Positions 1-7,823 of a stretch of DNA of 35,763 nucleotides are shown piece after piece. The notes beneath the pieces are model-generated. The model did no database searches. It saw nothing but the letters and a program-made list of their open reading frames with translations, and was not told the DNA's origin. The first letter of the stretch is position 1, and each line of letters begins with the position of its first letter. The DNA is from CAZQXD01 sp964597315 (GTDB taxonomy: Bacteria > Pseudomonadota > Gammaproteobacteria > Competibacterales > Competibacteraceae), in assembly GCA_964597315.1 (NCBI GenBank), contig CAZQXD010000039.1, forward strand, positions 1 to 35,763. Reading direction: 5' to 3'. The position numbers and the translations under genes were made by a program.

Positions 1-1189
1 TGGGGGGGGGGGGGGGGGGGGGCTGGGCCGTGGGGGGGGGCGCAGCCATGGGGTCGGGGGGCGTCGCCGACGGCGCCGCGACTGTGGGCGCGGGCGCGGT
101 GTCCTGGGCTGGGGACGGCCCGAGCGCCGTGCTGGCGGGCGGTTCGGCATCGCTGGTCGGGGGCGGAGGGGTGGATTCGCTCTCGGGTGGCGCGGGTTCG
201 GCAAAGACCGGGGGCGGAGGTGCTGGTTCGGTGGGCGGTTCCGCCGGGATGGTGGGGTGCGGCTGCTGGGCTTCCTGTGGGGCCGCCATGGCCAGGTCCT
301 GGGGGTCGGGCGTGGCGGCGACCGGCGTCGGTGCGGGTGCTGGGGCGGTTTGAAGCCACCACCAGCCCGCGCCGCCCGCCAGCAGCAGCGCCGCCAGACC
401 CGCCGCCGTCCAGGCCCAGAGCGGATCGCCCAGCCGACCTCGGCGCAGGGCCTGCCGGGCCAGGGTATTGACCGGTCCCGGCAGGCCGCCGCTACGACGG
501 TGGATACGGGCCAGGGTGGCGGCGCTGAAGAGCGGCTCTCCAGTGTGGCCCGCCGCCCGCAGACGATGCTCCAGGTAGGCGGCGATCTGCCCACCCCCCA
601 TGGGCGCTGGCACCAGGGTATACAAGCGCTGGCCCCGGGGCAGCTCCGGGTCGAGTTCGGCCAGCCGGTCTTCGATGTCCGGGGTGGCGAACAACACGCA
701 ATGCAGCGGCCCATCCCTTTCTCCATCCGGGGACAGGCTCAGGCGCAGCAGCAAGCCCAAATCGTTGGGGGATAGAAGCTGGGCGTCGTCCACCACCACC
801 ACCGGCGCCCGTTCCTTGAGGCGTCGTCGGTTGATCTGCTCTTCTAATTGCTGGCGCTGCCGTTCCGGGCCGGGTTCCGTGTCCAGGCCCAGGCCCTCCA
901 CCAGGCGTTGCACCAGACTGCCATCACTGGAGCAATCCACCCGGACCACATCCAGGGCATCCTGATTCAGGTATTGCTCGGTCAGGGCATTGGCCAGGGT
1001 GGATTTGCCGGCCCCCGGGTCGCCCTTGACCAGGCCGATAAAGCGCCCGCTCTCGGCTACCCGGGCCAGGGTGATCAATTCGGTGGCGAAGGCCGGCCAG
1101 GGGTAGATCCAGTCCCCTTGAGCTGGAGCGGGGTCGAAGGGGTCGGTGTGCAATCCTTGTTTCCGGTACCAAGCGTTGTCCCCGGACAT
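1..1189 (-). CDS. damX: DamX-like AAA ATPase with one transmembrane helix, 3' end cut off
   Basis: This frame runs open from an ATG at 1189 to the window edge (396 codons). Residues 56-63 are a Walker A motif (GDPGAGKS) and 129-135 a Walker B-like strand (PVVVVDDA), typical of the ExeA/DamX-type AAA domain. A single transmembrane helix lies at about 257-279, followed by a Pro/Ala-rich tail that still continues at the edge. DamX proteins end in a periplasmic SPOR domain that binds septal peptidoglycan; that part would lie outside the window. The gene starts 7 bases after the aroB stop, with AAGG in the stop region as ribosome binding site, so it is translated from the aroKB transcript. The order aroK-aroB-damX is the classical gammaproteobacterial one. 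The family call rests on architecture and context; the SPOR domain is not seen. Confidence 0.8.
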   Translation of the reverse strand, partial: MSGDNAWYRKQGLHTDPFDPAPAQGDWIYPWPAFATELITLARVAESGRFIGLVKGDPGAGKSTLANALTEQYLNQDALDVVRVDCSSDGSLVQRLVEGLGLDTEPGPERQRQQLEEQINRRRLKERAPVVVVDDAQLLSPNDLGLLLRLSLSPDGERDGPLHCVLFATPDIEDRLAELDPELPRGQRLYTLVPAPMGGGQIAAYLEHRLRAAGHTGEPLFSAATLARIHRRSGGLPGPVNTLARQALRRGRLGDPLWAWTAAGLAALLLAGGAGWWWLQTAPAPAPTPVAATPDPQDLAMAAPQEAQQPHPTIPAEPPTEPAPPPPVFAEPAPPESESTPPPPTSDAEPPASTALGPSPAQDTAPAPTVAAPSATPPDPMAAPPPTAQPPPPPPP

Positions 1190-1196
1190 AGGCGCC

Positions 1197-2288
1197 TTAG
1201 TCCCCGGAGCGACAGGAATTGAGGGTGGCCCGCAGTGCCCCCGGGTCGACGTCATCGACGATGACGGCCTCGCCTGGCTTTCTGAGCAGAATCAGCCGTA
1301 GCCGCCCGTCTTGGACTTTTTTGTCCACTGCCATCAGCCGTAGAAAATCGTCGGTAGACAGCCGGGCGGGGGCGGCCACGGGCAGGCCGGCCCGAGCTAA
1401 CAGGGTTTTGATGGAGTCCACCTCGGCGGGTTTCAGCCAGCCCAGTCGGGCCGACAGATCGGCGGCCATCACCGTGCCTGCGGCCACGGCCTCCCCGTGC
1501 AGCCATTTCCCGTAGCCCAGGCCGGTTTCGATGGCGTGGCCGAAGGTGTGGCCCAGATTCAGCAGCGCCCGCACTCCGCTTTCCCGCTCGTCCTCGGCGA
1601 CGATGTGGGCCTTGTTTTGACAAGAGCGGTGGATGGCGTAGGCCAGGGCGGCGGGATCGCGGCGGATCAGGGCGTCCAGGTTGCCCTCCAGCCAGTCCAG
1701 AAAGTCCCGGTCTCGGATCAAACCGTATTTGATGACTTCCGCCAGCCCGGCGGCCAGCTCCCGGTCGGGCAGGGTGGTGAGAGTGTCGGTGTCGGCGATC
1801 ACGCAGCGGGGCTGGTGAAACGCGCCGATCATGTTTTTGCCTCGGGGGTGGTTGACCCCGGTTTTGCCCCCCACCGAGGAGTCCACCTGGGCCAGCAGGG
1901 TAGTGGGAACCTGGACGAAGTGTACTCCCCGCTGGTAGCAGGCGGCGGCGAAGCCAGTGAGATCGCCGATCACCCCGCCCCCCAAGGCCAGCAAAGTGCA
2001 GCGGCGGTCGTAGCGCCGTTCTAGCAGGGCGTCGAACACCCGATTGAGGATGTCCAGGGTTTTGCAGGTCTCGCCGTCCGGCAGCACCACGCTATCCACC
2101 TCGAAACCGGCCCTCTCCAGGGCGGCGCCCACGGAGTCCCTATACAAAGGCGCGACCACTTCGTTGGTGACGATCAGCACCTGCCGACCGGGGATATGGG
2201 GCCGGTACAGGTCCGCCTGTTCGAGCAGGCCGGGACCGATATGGATGGGGTAGCTGCGCTCGCCGAGGTCTACAGTGAGGGTTTGCAT
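1197..2288 (-). CDS. aroB: 3-dehydroquinate synthase
   Basis: AroB converts DAHP to 3-dehydroquinate, the second step of the shikimate pathway, in the cytoplasm with NAD and a divalent metal. From the ATG at 2288 the protein has 363 residues, close to the usual 360. Visible family motifs are the GGGVIGDLTGFAA nucleotide-binding loop, PTTLLAQVDSSVGGKTGVN, the metal-ligand region AEVIKYG, and LNLGHTFGHAIE. The frame stays open to 2351, but the homologous N-terminus begins MQTLTVDLGERSYPI, so the inner start is chosen; an ATG at 2294 is also possible. No strong Shine-Dalgarno site precedes it. It lies 77 bases after aroK and 7 bases before the DamX-like gene. Confidence 0.96.
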   Translation of the reverse strand: MQTLTVDLGERSYPIHIGPGLLEQADLYRPHIPGRQVLIVTNEVVAPLYRDSVGAALERAGFEVDSVVLPDGETCKTLDILNRVFDALLERRYDRRCTLLALGGGVIGDLTGFAAACYQRGVHFVQVPTTLLAQVDSSVGGKTGVNHPRGKNMIGAFHQPRCVIADTDTLTTLPDRELAAGLAEVIKYGLIRDRDFLDWLEGNLDALIRRDPAALAYAIHRSCQNKAHIVAEDERESGVRALLNLGHTFGHAIETGLGYGKWLHGEAVAAGTVMAADLSARLGWLKPAEVDSIKTLLARAGLPVAAPARLSTDDFLRLMAVDKKVQDGRLRLILLRKPGEAVIVDDVDPGALRATLNSCRSGD

Positions 2289-2365
2289 GGGCATCGGGTG
2301 CGGTGGTTGGTGGGACCGGGTTATGGTGGGGGAAAGCTGCGAGGGGCGCAAGAGCCTGCCATGCC

Positions 2366-2884
2366 TCAGGCTTTTTTTTCCAGGCGTTTGATAATGGTCT
2401 GCACCACCCGGCGCATATGCCGCCCGTCAGTATGGATGATGAAATCGGCGGTTTCTTGGTACAGGGGGCCACGTATTCGGAACAGCTCCTCCAGTCGGCC
2501 CCGGGGATCGGCGGTTTGGAGCAGGGGGCGGTTGCTGTCCCGGTGGGTGCGCCGCAGTTGCTCGTCCACCGAGGTGCGCAGATACACCACGAAGCCCCGA
2601 TCGCCCAGATGTCGGCGGTTATCCGGGTCCAGGATGGCGCCGCCTCCGGTGGCCAGAACCAGACCTTCGCGCTGGGTCAACTCGTCGATCATGGCTTTTT
2701 CCCTGGCCCGGAAACCGGCCTCGCCTTCCACCTCGAAGATCAGGGGAATGGACACCCCGGTGCGCGCCTCGATTTCCTTATCGCTGTCAACGAAATCCAG
2801 CTCCAGGTCCTGGGCCAGGCGGCGACCGATGGTGGTTTTTCCGGCCCCCATGGGACCGATGAGGAAGATATTGCCCGTACTCAT
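2366..2884 (-). CDS. aroK: Shikimate kinase
   Basis: AroK phosphorylates shikimate at the 3-hydroxyl with ATP, the fifth step of the shikimate pathway. The 172-residue length matches AroK. The N-terminus NIFLIGPMGAGKTTIGRRLA holds the Walker A P-loop. DSDKEIE follows as the Mg/shikimate-binding region, and GGGAIL is the shikimate-binding Gly-rich loop. R-rich NRPLLQ corresponds to the lid. The ATG at 2884 is taken as start; a TTG at 2893 would add three residues. It is the first gene of the minus-strand aroK-aroB-damX unit and is divergent from betB. Confidence 0.96.
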   Translation of the reverse strand: MSTGNIFLIGPMGAGKTTIGRRLAQDLELDFVDSDKEIEARTGVSIPLIFEVEGEAGFRAREKAMIDELTQREGLVLATGGGAILDPDNRRHLGDRGFVVYLRTSVDEQLRRTHRDSNRPLLQTADPRGRLEELFRIRGPLYQETADFIIHTDGRHMRRVVQTIIKRLEKKA

Positions 2885-3287
2885 GTCGGCCAATAATTGC
2901 CGGAATGGGAAGGGAAATCAAGCGTGGCGGCCCGTCTCTGCGGCGCCGGATGGAAGTCACGCCACCAGCCCCGTGGGTTTTCCTGTTGAACTCTACCGGC
3001 CCGGTCCATCGATGTTGAGGATTTAAACGGCATGGCGAGCGCGCTGAATGGGACACAGGCCCAGTTGATATTTACCTTGCCGGTCACTATACCTATCAAT
3101 ATCCAAATCCAACACCCGCGCTCAATACCGGCAAGGGTTGGCCCTGAAGGCCGCACTGAACACTCTCCGACCGGAGCGCCAGAACCCCCACCCAGGCAAG
3201 ATGGGAGAAGCTCATTCCAGCCTCCACCTGCCCACGAGCGGATTGGTCGCGGTCCGGCATAGCCAATCAAGCTACAGAAGGGGCGAT
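2885..3287. other. Intergenic region between divergent aroK and betB
   Basis: This 403-base stretch separates the aroK and bet operon starts and holds no convincing gene. The betB frame is open back to 3138, but the good ribosome binding site and family homology place the start at 3288. A candidate sigma-70 promoter for bet lies inside (separate entry). I see no riboswitch or terminator. Confidence 0.6.
3065..3099 (+). promoter_or_regulatory. Candidate sigma-70 promoter of bet operon overlapping an inverted repeat
   Basis: TTGATA at 3065-3070 and TATACC at 3088-3093 are separated by exactly 17 bases, so they fit -35 (5 of 6) and -10 (4 of 6) hexamers about 195 bases before the betB start. 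TTGATA also forms an inverted repeat with TATCAA at 3094-3099, which could be an operator over the promoter. No BetI repressor gene is nearby. Assigned by inspection only. Confidence 0.35.
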
Positions 3288-4757
3288 ATGAGTTCACCGG
3301 ACACCTCTATGCTCTACATTGGAGGCCGCTATGTGGCGGCCACTTCTGGAGAAACCTTCGATTCCATCAATCCCGCAGACGGCCAAGTGCTGGCTCGTAT
3401 CGGCCAGACTAGCCCGGAGGATGTGGAGCGGACAGTGCGGGCGGCCCGGGAAGGACAACGGGTCTGGGGGGCGCTACCCCCAGTGGAGCGATCCCGGGTA
3501 CTGCTGCGGGCGGTGGCCCTACTACGGGAGCGCAACGCCGAACTGGCCCGTCTGGAAACCCTAGACACCGGCAAGCCCATCGCCGAAACCGCCGCCGTGG
3601 ACATTCACACCGGCGCCGATGTACTGGAGTACTACGCCGGGCTGGCTCCGGCCATCGAGGGCAGTCAAATCCCCTTGCGGGAGTCCTCTTTCGTCTATAC
3701 CCGCCGGGAGCCACTGGGGATATGCGTCGGTATCGGCGCCTGGAACTACCCCCTACAAATCGCCTGTTGGAAATCCGCCCCGGCATTGGCCGCCGGCAAC
3801 GCCATGATTTTCAAGCCCAGCGAGGTGACGCCCCTGAGCGCCTTGAAGCTGGCGGAGATCTTCACCGAGGCGGGGCTGCCGGACGGGGTATTCAATGTGG
3901 TCCAGGGGGATGGCCGGGTAGGCGCCCTGCTCACCGGGCATCCAGAAATCCATAAGGTTTCCTTTACCGGGGAGGTGGGCACCGGCAAAAAAGTTATGGT
4001 TGCGGCGGCGGCCTCCTCCCTCAAGGAGGTCACCCTGGAACTGGGGGGCAAATCGCCCCTGATCGTGTTCGAAGACGCCGATCTGGACCGGGCCGCCGAC
4101 GCCGCCATGATGGGAAACTTCTACTCCAGCGGCCAGGTCTGCACCCACGGCACCCGGGTGTTCGTGCAGCGGGCGGTCAAAGCCGCCTTCGAGGCCAAGA
4201 TCCTGGAGCGAATCCGCCGAATCCACCCCGGCGATCCCCTGGACCCGGCTGTCAATTTTGGCCCCCTGGTTAGCTTCGCCCATTTGGACAAGGTGCTGTC
4301 CTATCTCCAGGTAGGCCAGGGGGAGGGCGCCCGACTGCTGGTCGGGGGCGAGCGCCTGACCGGCGAGCCGTTCGACCAGGGGGCCTGGGTGGCGCCCACG
4401 GTGTTCTCCGACTGCCGGGACGAGATGCGGATTGTTCGGGAGGAGATCTTCGGGCCGGTGATGGCGATTCTGGCTTTCGACCACGAAGACGAGGTCATTC
4501 AGCGGGCCAACGCCACCCGCTACGGCCTGGCCGCAGGGGTGTTTACCGAGGGCTTAAGCCGCGCCCATCGGGTGATTCACCGTCTGGAGGCTGGCATCTG
4601 CTGGATCAACACGTGGGGCGAATCCCCCGCCCCCATGCCGGTAGGCGGCTACAAGCAATCGGGCGTCGGTCGGGAGAATGGCCTGGCTACCCTGTCCCAT
4701 TACACTCAACTCAAATCCGTTCAAGTGGAATTAGGACCGTTCCAGTCGGTATTTTAA
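3288..4757 (+). CDS. betB: Betaine aldehyde dehydrogenase
   Basis: BetB oxidises betaine aldehyde to glycine betaine with NAD(P), the second step of osmoprotectant synthesis from choline. At 489 residues it has the standard aldehyde dehydrogenase superfamily length. Visible are the NAD-binding FTGEVGTGKKV, the catalytic-Glu motif VTLELGGKSP, and the catalytic-Cys motif GQVCTHGTRVFV, the last being close to BetB rather than generic ALDHs. INTWGESPAPMPVGGYKQSG near the C-terminus is likewise typical. The ATG at 3288 follows GAAGGGG with good spacing; in-frame upstream ATGs such as 3138 lack this. First gene of betB-transporter-betA, with 68 bases to the next gene. Confidence 0.95.
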   Translation: MSSPDTSMLYIGGRYVAATSGETFDSINPADGQVLARIGQTSPEDVERTVRAAREGQRVWGALPPVERSRVLLRAVALLRERNAELARLETLDTGKPIAETAAVDIHTGADVLEYYAGLAPAIEGSQIPLRESSFVYTRREPLGICVGIGAWNYPLQIACWKSAPALAAGNAMIFKPSEVTPLSALKLAEIFTEAGLPDGVFNVVQGDGRVGALLTGHPEIHKVSFTGEVGTGKKVMVAAAASSLKEVTLELGGKSPLIVFEDADLDRAADAAMMGNFYSSGQVCTHGTRVFVQRAVKAAFEAKILERIRRIHPGDPLDPAVNFGPLVSFAHLDKVLSYLQVGQGEGARLLVGGERLTGEPFDQGAWVAPTVFSDCRDEMRIVREEIFGPVMAILAFDHEDEVIQRANATRYGLAAGVFTEGLSRAHRVIHRLEAGICWINTWGESPAPMPVGGYKQSGVGRENGLATLSHYTQLKSVQVELGPFQSVF

Positions 4758-4825
4758 TTCACCTCGCCCCACATCAAGGAGTCGGCTCGCACGTACGGAC
4801 CGGCCTCCACAAAAGAGGACAATCC

Positions 4826-5953
4826 ATGCAGATTATCCTATCGGTTGCCATTCTCGTGACCCTGGCCACTTCTCTGCTGATCGTGCTGCGCTACGGCCAT
4901 ATCCGCTGCGAAGGCCCCCTGGCCACCTCCCTGTTCGCATTCATGGCTATCTTGTTCACCTCGGGTTTGGACGTGGGCCTGATCATGTTCCCCCTGACCG
5001 AGTTCGCCGGTTACGAGGAGTACGGATTCGCCAATCCCCTGGCCATCGAGTTCGGGTTTTGGGGCTTTCTGGTATGGGGATTTTATTTTCTGACCACCTT
5101 CTATTTCGCCGTTATCGAACCCAAGGTGAAGCTGTTCGAGATTCCGGCTGTCAAGCTGGTCAACAACGTGGTGGTGATCGGCACCTGCGCCTTCACCGGC
5201 TATCTGTTCCTGAGCTATCTGCCCAGCTATGTGGACGGTATCAGCGACCCGCTGCGTTATACCCTGGTGGCGGTGGTGGTGTTGCTGGCGGTGTTGTCCA
5301 GCACGGATATCCGCTATGTCAAAATCCTGAGTGTTTCCTCCACCTGGCTGTTCTTCGCCCTGATCGCCGGGCTGTGGTTGTATTCGGGCATGGGACTGAC
5401 AGGCTTCACCAGCGCCTTCGTCAACATCGGGGAGTATTTCACCAACATACACCGCTTCGTGACGCCCATCAGTGACTACCATGCCTTTTATCTGTTCTGG
5501 TGGTTTGCCTGGAGCATCATGATCGGCCAGTTCGTGGCCCGCTTCGTGGGCGGGCTGCCCGCCTGGCAGTTGCTCATCGCCCTGTTGGTGATTCCCTCCA
5601 TTCCCATCGGCATCTGGTTCTCGGTGTTGTATCACTACCATCTAGCGGAGGTGAACGTCACCGGCCTGGTGGCGGCGTCCATGATCGTGGTGGGGGTGAT
5701 TTTCGTAATCAACTCCCTGGATTCCCTGATCCGCCTGTACACCGACAATCTGAACCTGACCGTGGAGCGGTTCGGTCGGCCTTGGTATGTGCTGGGCAAC
5801 TGGACACTGATGTTCGGGTTGGTGCTGTTGTTCCAGTTCACTCCCCTGAAGATCGAGTGGATCGGGCTGATCGTCATTGGTCTCTACATCGCCGTGTACG
5901 GGCTGTTGTTCCAGCGTCGCAACCAACTGGCGGTGGTCCGGGCCGAGACGTGA
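4826..5953 (+). CDS. Compact BCCT-family choline/betaine transporter
   Basis: This 375-residue membrane protein is best explained as a shortened BCCT (betaine-choline-carnitine) transporter, probably the choline importer of the operon. The Gly stretch that lines the BCCT substrate path appears as GLDVG (47-51), with an Asp inside. The aromatic-box helix reads FWGFLVWGFYFL, keeping W79, W84 and Y87 in the family spacing. The helix-8 signature FYLFWWFAWSIMIGQFVARF (221-240) follows, then INSLDS at 295-300. About 11 helices are visible: one N-terminal helix plus the ten that would form the LeuT-like core. Family members usually have 500-680 residues; this one lacks a peripheral N-terminal helix, long loops and any regulatory tail. 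The start follows AGAGGAC. The next gene begins 19 bases downstream. Confidence 0.75.
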   Translation: MQIILSVAILVTLATSLLIVLRYGHIRCEGPLATSLFAFMAILFTSGLDVGLIMFPLTEFAGYEEYGFANPLAIEFGFWGFLVWGFYFLTTFYFAVIEPKVKLFEIPAVKLVNNVVVIGTCAFTGYLFLSYLPSYVDGISDPLRYTLVAVVVLLAVLSSTDIRYVKILSVSSTWLFFALIAGLWLYSGMGLTGFTSAFVNIGEYFTNIHRFVTPISDYHAFYLFWWFAWSIMIGQFVARFVGGLPAWQLLIALLVIPSIPIGIWFSVLYHYHLAEVNVTGLVAASMIVVGVIFVINSLDSLIRLYTDNLNLTVERFGRPWYVLGNWTLMFGLVLLFQFTPLKIEWIGLIVIGLYIAVYGLLFQRRNQLAVVRAET

Positions 5954-5972
5954 AGCAGCACGGAGAACGACC

Positions 5973-7664
5973 ATGAGCGAGTATGACTACATCATCGTGG
6001 GCGCCGGTTCGGCCGGCTGCGTGCTGGCCAACCGCCTGAGCGAAGACCCCCATGCCCGGGTGTTGCTGCTGGAGGCCGGCGGCTCGGATCGCAGCCTGTT
6101 TATCCAGATGCCCACGGCCCTGTCGATCCCCATGAATATGGCGCGTTTCAACTGGTTCTACGAATCCGAACCGGAGCCTTATCTGGACAATCGTCGGCTA
6201 CATTGTCCCCGGGGCAAGGTGCTGGGGGGATCATCGTCGATCAACGGCATGGTCTATGTGCGCGGCCATCCCCGGGACTTCGACGAATGGGAGGCCCACG
6301 GCGCCCAGGGCTGGGGCTACCGCCACTGCCTGCCCTATTTCCGCCGCATGGAGAGTTGGAAGGGCGGCGCCGATGCATACCGGGGCGATGACGGGCCGTT
6401 GGTCGTCTGCAACGGCAACGAGATGCGCCTGAATCCCCTGTACAAAGCTTTTATCGAAGCGGGCCGCCAGGCGGGTTATCCGGTCACGGAAGACTACAAC
6501 GGTTACCAGCAGGAAGGTTTCGGACCCATGCACATGACCGTCAAAAACGGTGTGCGCTGGTCCACCGCCAACGCCTATCTGAAGCCGGCCCTGGAGCGCC
6601 CCAATCTAACCCTTGAAACCCAGGCCCTGATGTCCCGGATCGTGCTGGAGGGGCACACCGCCGTGGGCGTGGAGTACCGACAGAGAAACGGACAGACGAC
6701 CCAAGCGCGGGCAGCGGGGGAGGTCATTCTGGCGGCCGGGTCCATCGGCTCGCCCATGCTACTGCAACTCTCCGGGATCGGCCCCGGGGCAGTGCTGGAC
6801 GCGGTCGGTGTGACGCCCGTCCATGACCTGCCCGGGGTAGGGGAAAACCTGCAAGACCACCTGGAAGTGTATTTTCAGTACCGCTGCACCCAGCCTATCA
6901 CCCTGAACAGCAAACTGGGCCTGATTAGCAAGGGGCTGATCGGCAGCCGCTGGCTACTGTTCAAAAGCGGCCTGGGGGCCACCAACCACTTCGAGTCCTG
7001 CGCCTTTGTCCGCTCCCGTGCGGGCCGGGAATGGCCGGATATCCAGTATCACTTTTTGCCCGCAGCCATGCGTTACGACGGCCAGGCGGCGTTCCAGGGC
7101 CACGGCTTCCAGGTCCATGTGGGACCGAATAAGCCCCACAGCCGGGGTTGGGTGCGTATCCGCTCGGGGGACCCGGCCCAGAAACCGTCGATTCGCTTCA
7201 ATTACCTCCAGCATGAGGAGGACCGTGAGGACTGGCGGGCCTGTATCCGGTTGACCCGGGAAATCATCGCCCAACCCGCTTTCGACGCCTATCGAGGCCC
7301 GGAAATCCAGCCCGGCGAGGCTGTCAGCTCCCATGAGGCCGTGGACGCCTGGGTGCGGGCCAACACCGAAAGCGCCTATCACCCGTCCTGTACCTGTAAA
7401 ATGGGCGCCGACGATGACCCCATGGCGGTGCTGGACGCCCACTGCCGAGTCCGGGGAATCGCTGGGCTACGGGTGGTGGACTCCTCGGTGTTTCCCACCA
7501 TCACCAACGGCAATCTGAACGCCCCGACCATCATGGTGGCGGAAAAGGCCGCCGATCTGATCAAGGGCGTCGCGCCGCTACCTGCTACCGATGCCCCCTT
7601 TTATCTGGATGAACAGTGGCCGACCCGGCAGCGTCCAGGGCAGCCGGAGCGCGTCGTGGGCTGA
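5973..7664 (+). CDS. betA: Choline dehydrogenase (GMC oxidoreductase)
   Basis: BetA oxidises choline to betaine aldehyde, the substrate of BetB, with FAD and transfer of electrons to the respiratory chain. The 563-residue length matches the family. The N-terminus carries the FAD-binding YIIVGAGSAGCVLANRL, then the GMC signature 1 region PRGKVLGGSSSINGMVYVRG and signature 2 GSIGSPMLLQLSGIG. The active-site His lies in YHPSCTCKMG and the C-terminal FAD/active-site segment contains FPTITNGNLNAPT. The ATG follows CGGAGAA. With betB and the BCCT gene it makes a self-contained choline-to-betaine operon. Neighbouring GMC enzymes can be hard to separate by sequence, but the operon settles the substrate. 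Confidence 0.93.
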   Translation: MSEYDYIIVGAGSAGCVLANRLSEDPHARVLLLEAGGSDRSLFIQMPTALSIPMNMARFNWFYESEPEPYLDNRRLHCPRGKVLGGSSSINGMVYVRGHPRDFDEWEAHGAQGWGYRHCLPYFRRMESWKGGADAYRGDDGPLVVCNGNEMRLNPLYKAFIEAGRQAGYPVTEDYNGYQQEGFGPMHMTVKNGVRWSTANAYLKPALERPNLTLETQALMSRIVLEGHTAVGVEYRQRNGQTTQARAAGEVILAAGSIGSPMLLQLSGIGPGAVLDAVGVTPVHDLPGVGENLQDHLEVYFQYRCTQPITLNSKLGLISKGLIGSRWLLFKSGLGATNHFESCAFVRSRAGREWPDIQYHFLPAAMRYDGQAAFQGHGFQVHVGPNKPHSRGWVRIRSGDPAQKPSIRFNYLQHEEDREDWRACIRLTREIIAQPAFDAYRGPEIQPGEAVSSHEAVDAWVRANTESAYHPSCTCKMGADDDPMAVLDAHCRVRGIAGLRVVDSSVFPTITNGNLNAPTIMVAEKAADLIKGVAPLPATDAPFYLDEQWPTRQRPGQPERVVG

Positions 7665-7823
7665 GGGCGGCATCCGGCTCCCCATGGCTGAGCGCAATAG
7701 GGCCGCGCCGGACCTGGGAAGCGGAGGGATTTCAGGGTTTTTTGGTCTAGGCTTAGCGAAATAGGCGCCGGTGTATCGTGTTATGTCGGCGCACCCTCGG
7801 CCTCAGAACGAGGAGCCAAGCCT

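Noticed and set aside
4838..5641. 267-residue open frame opposite the BCCT gene
   Set aside because: Composition (His/Gln/Gly-rich) is that of an antisense shadow; the plus frame has BCCT signatures.
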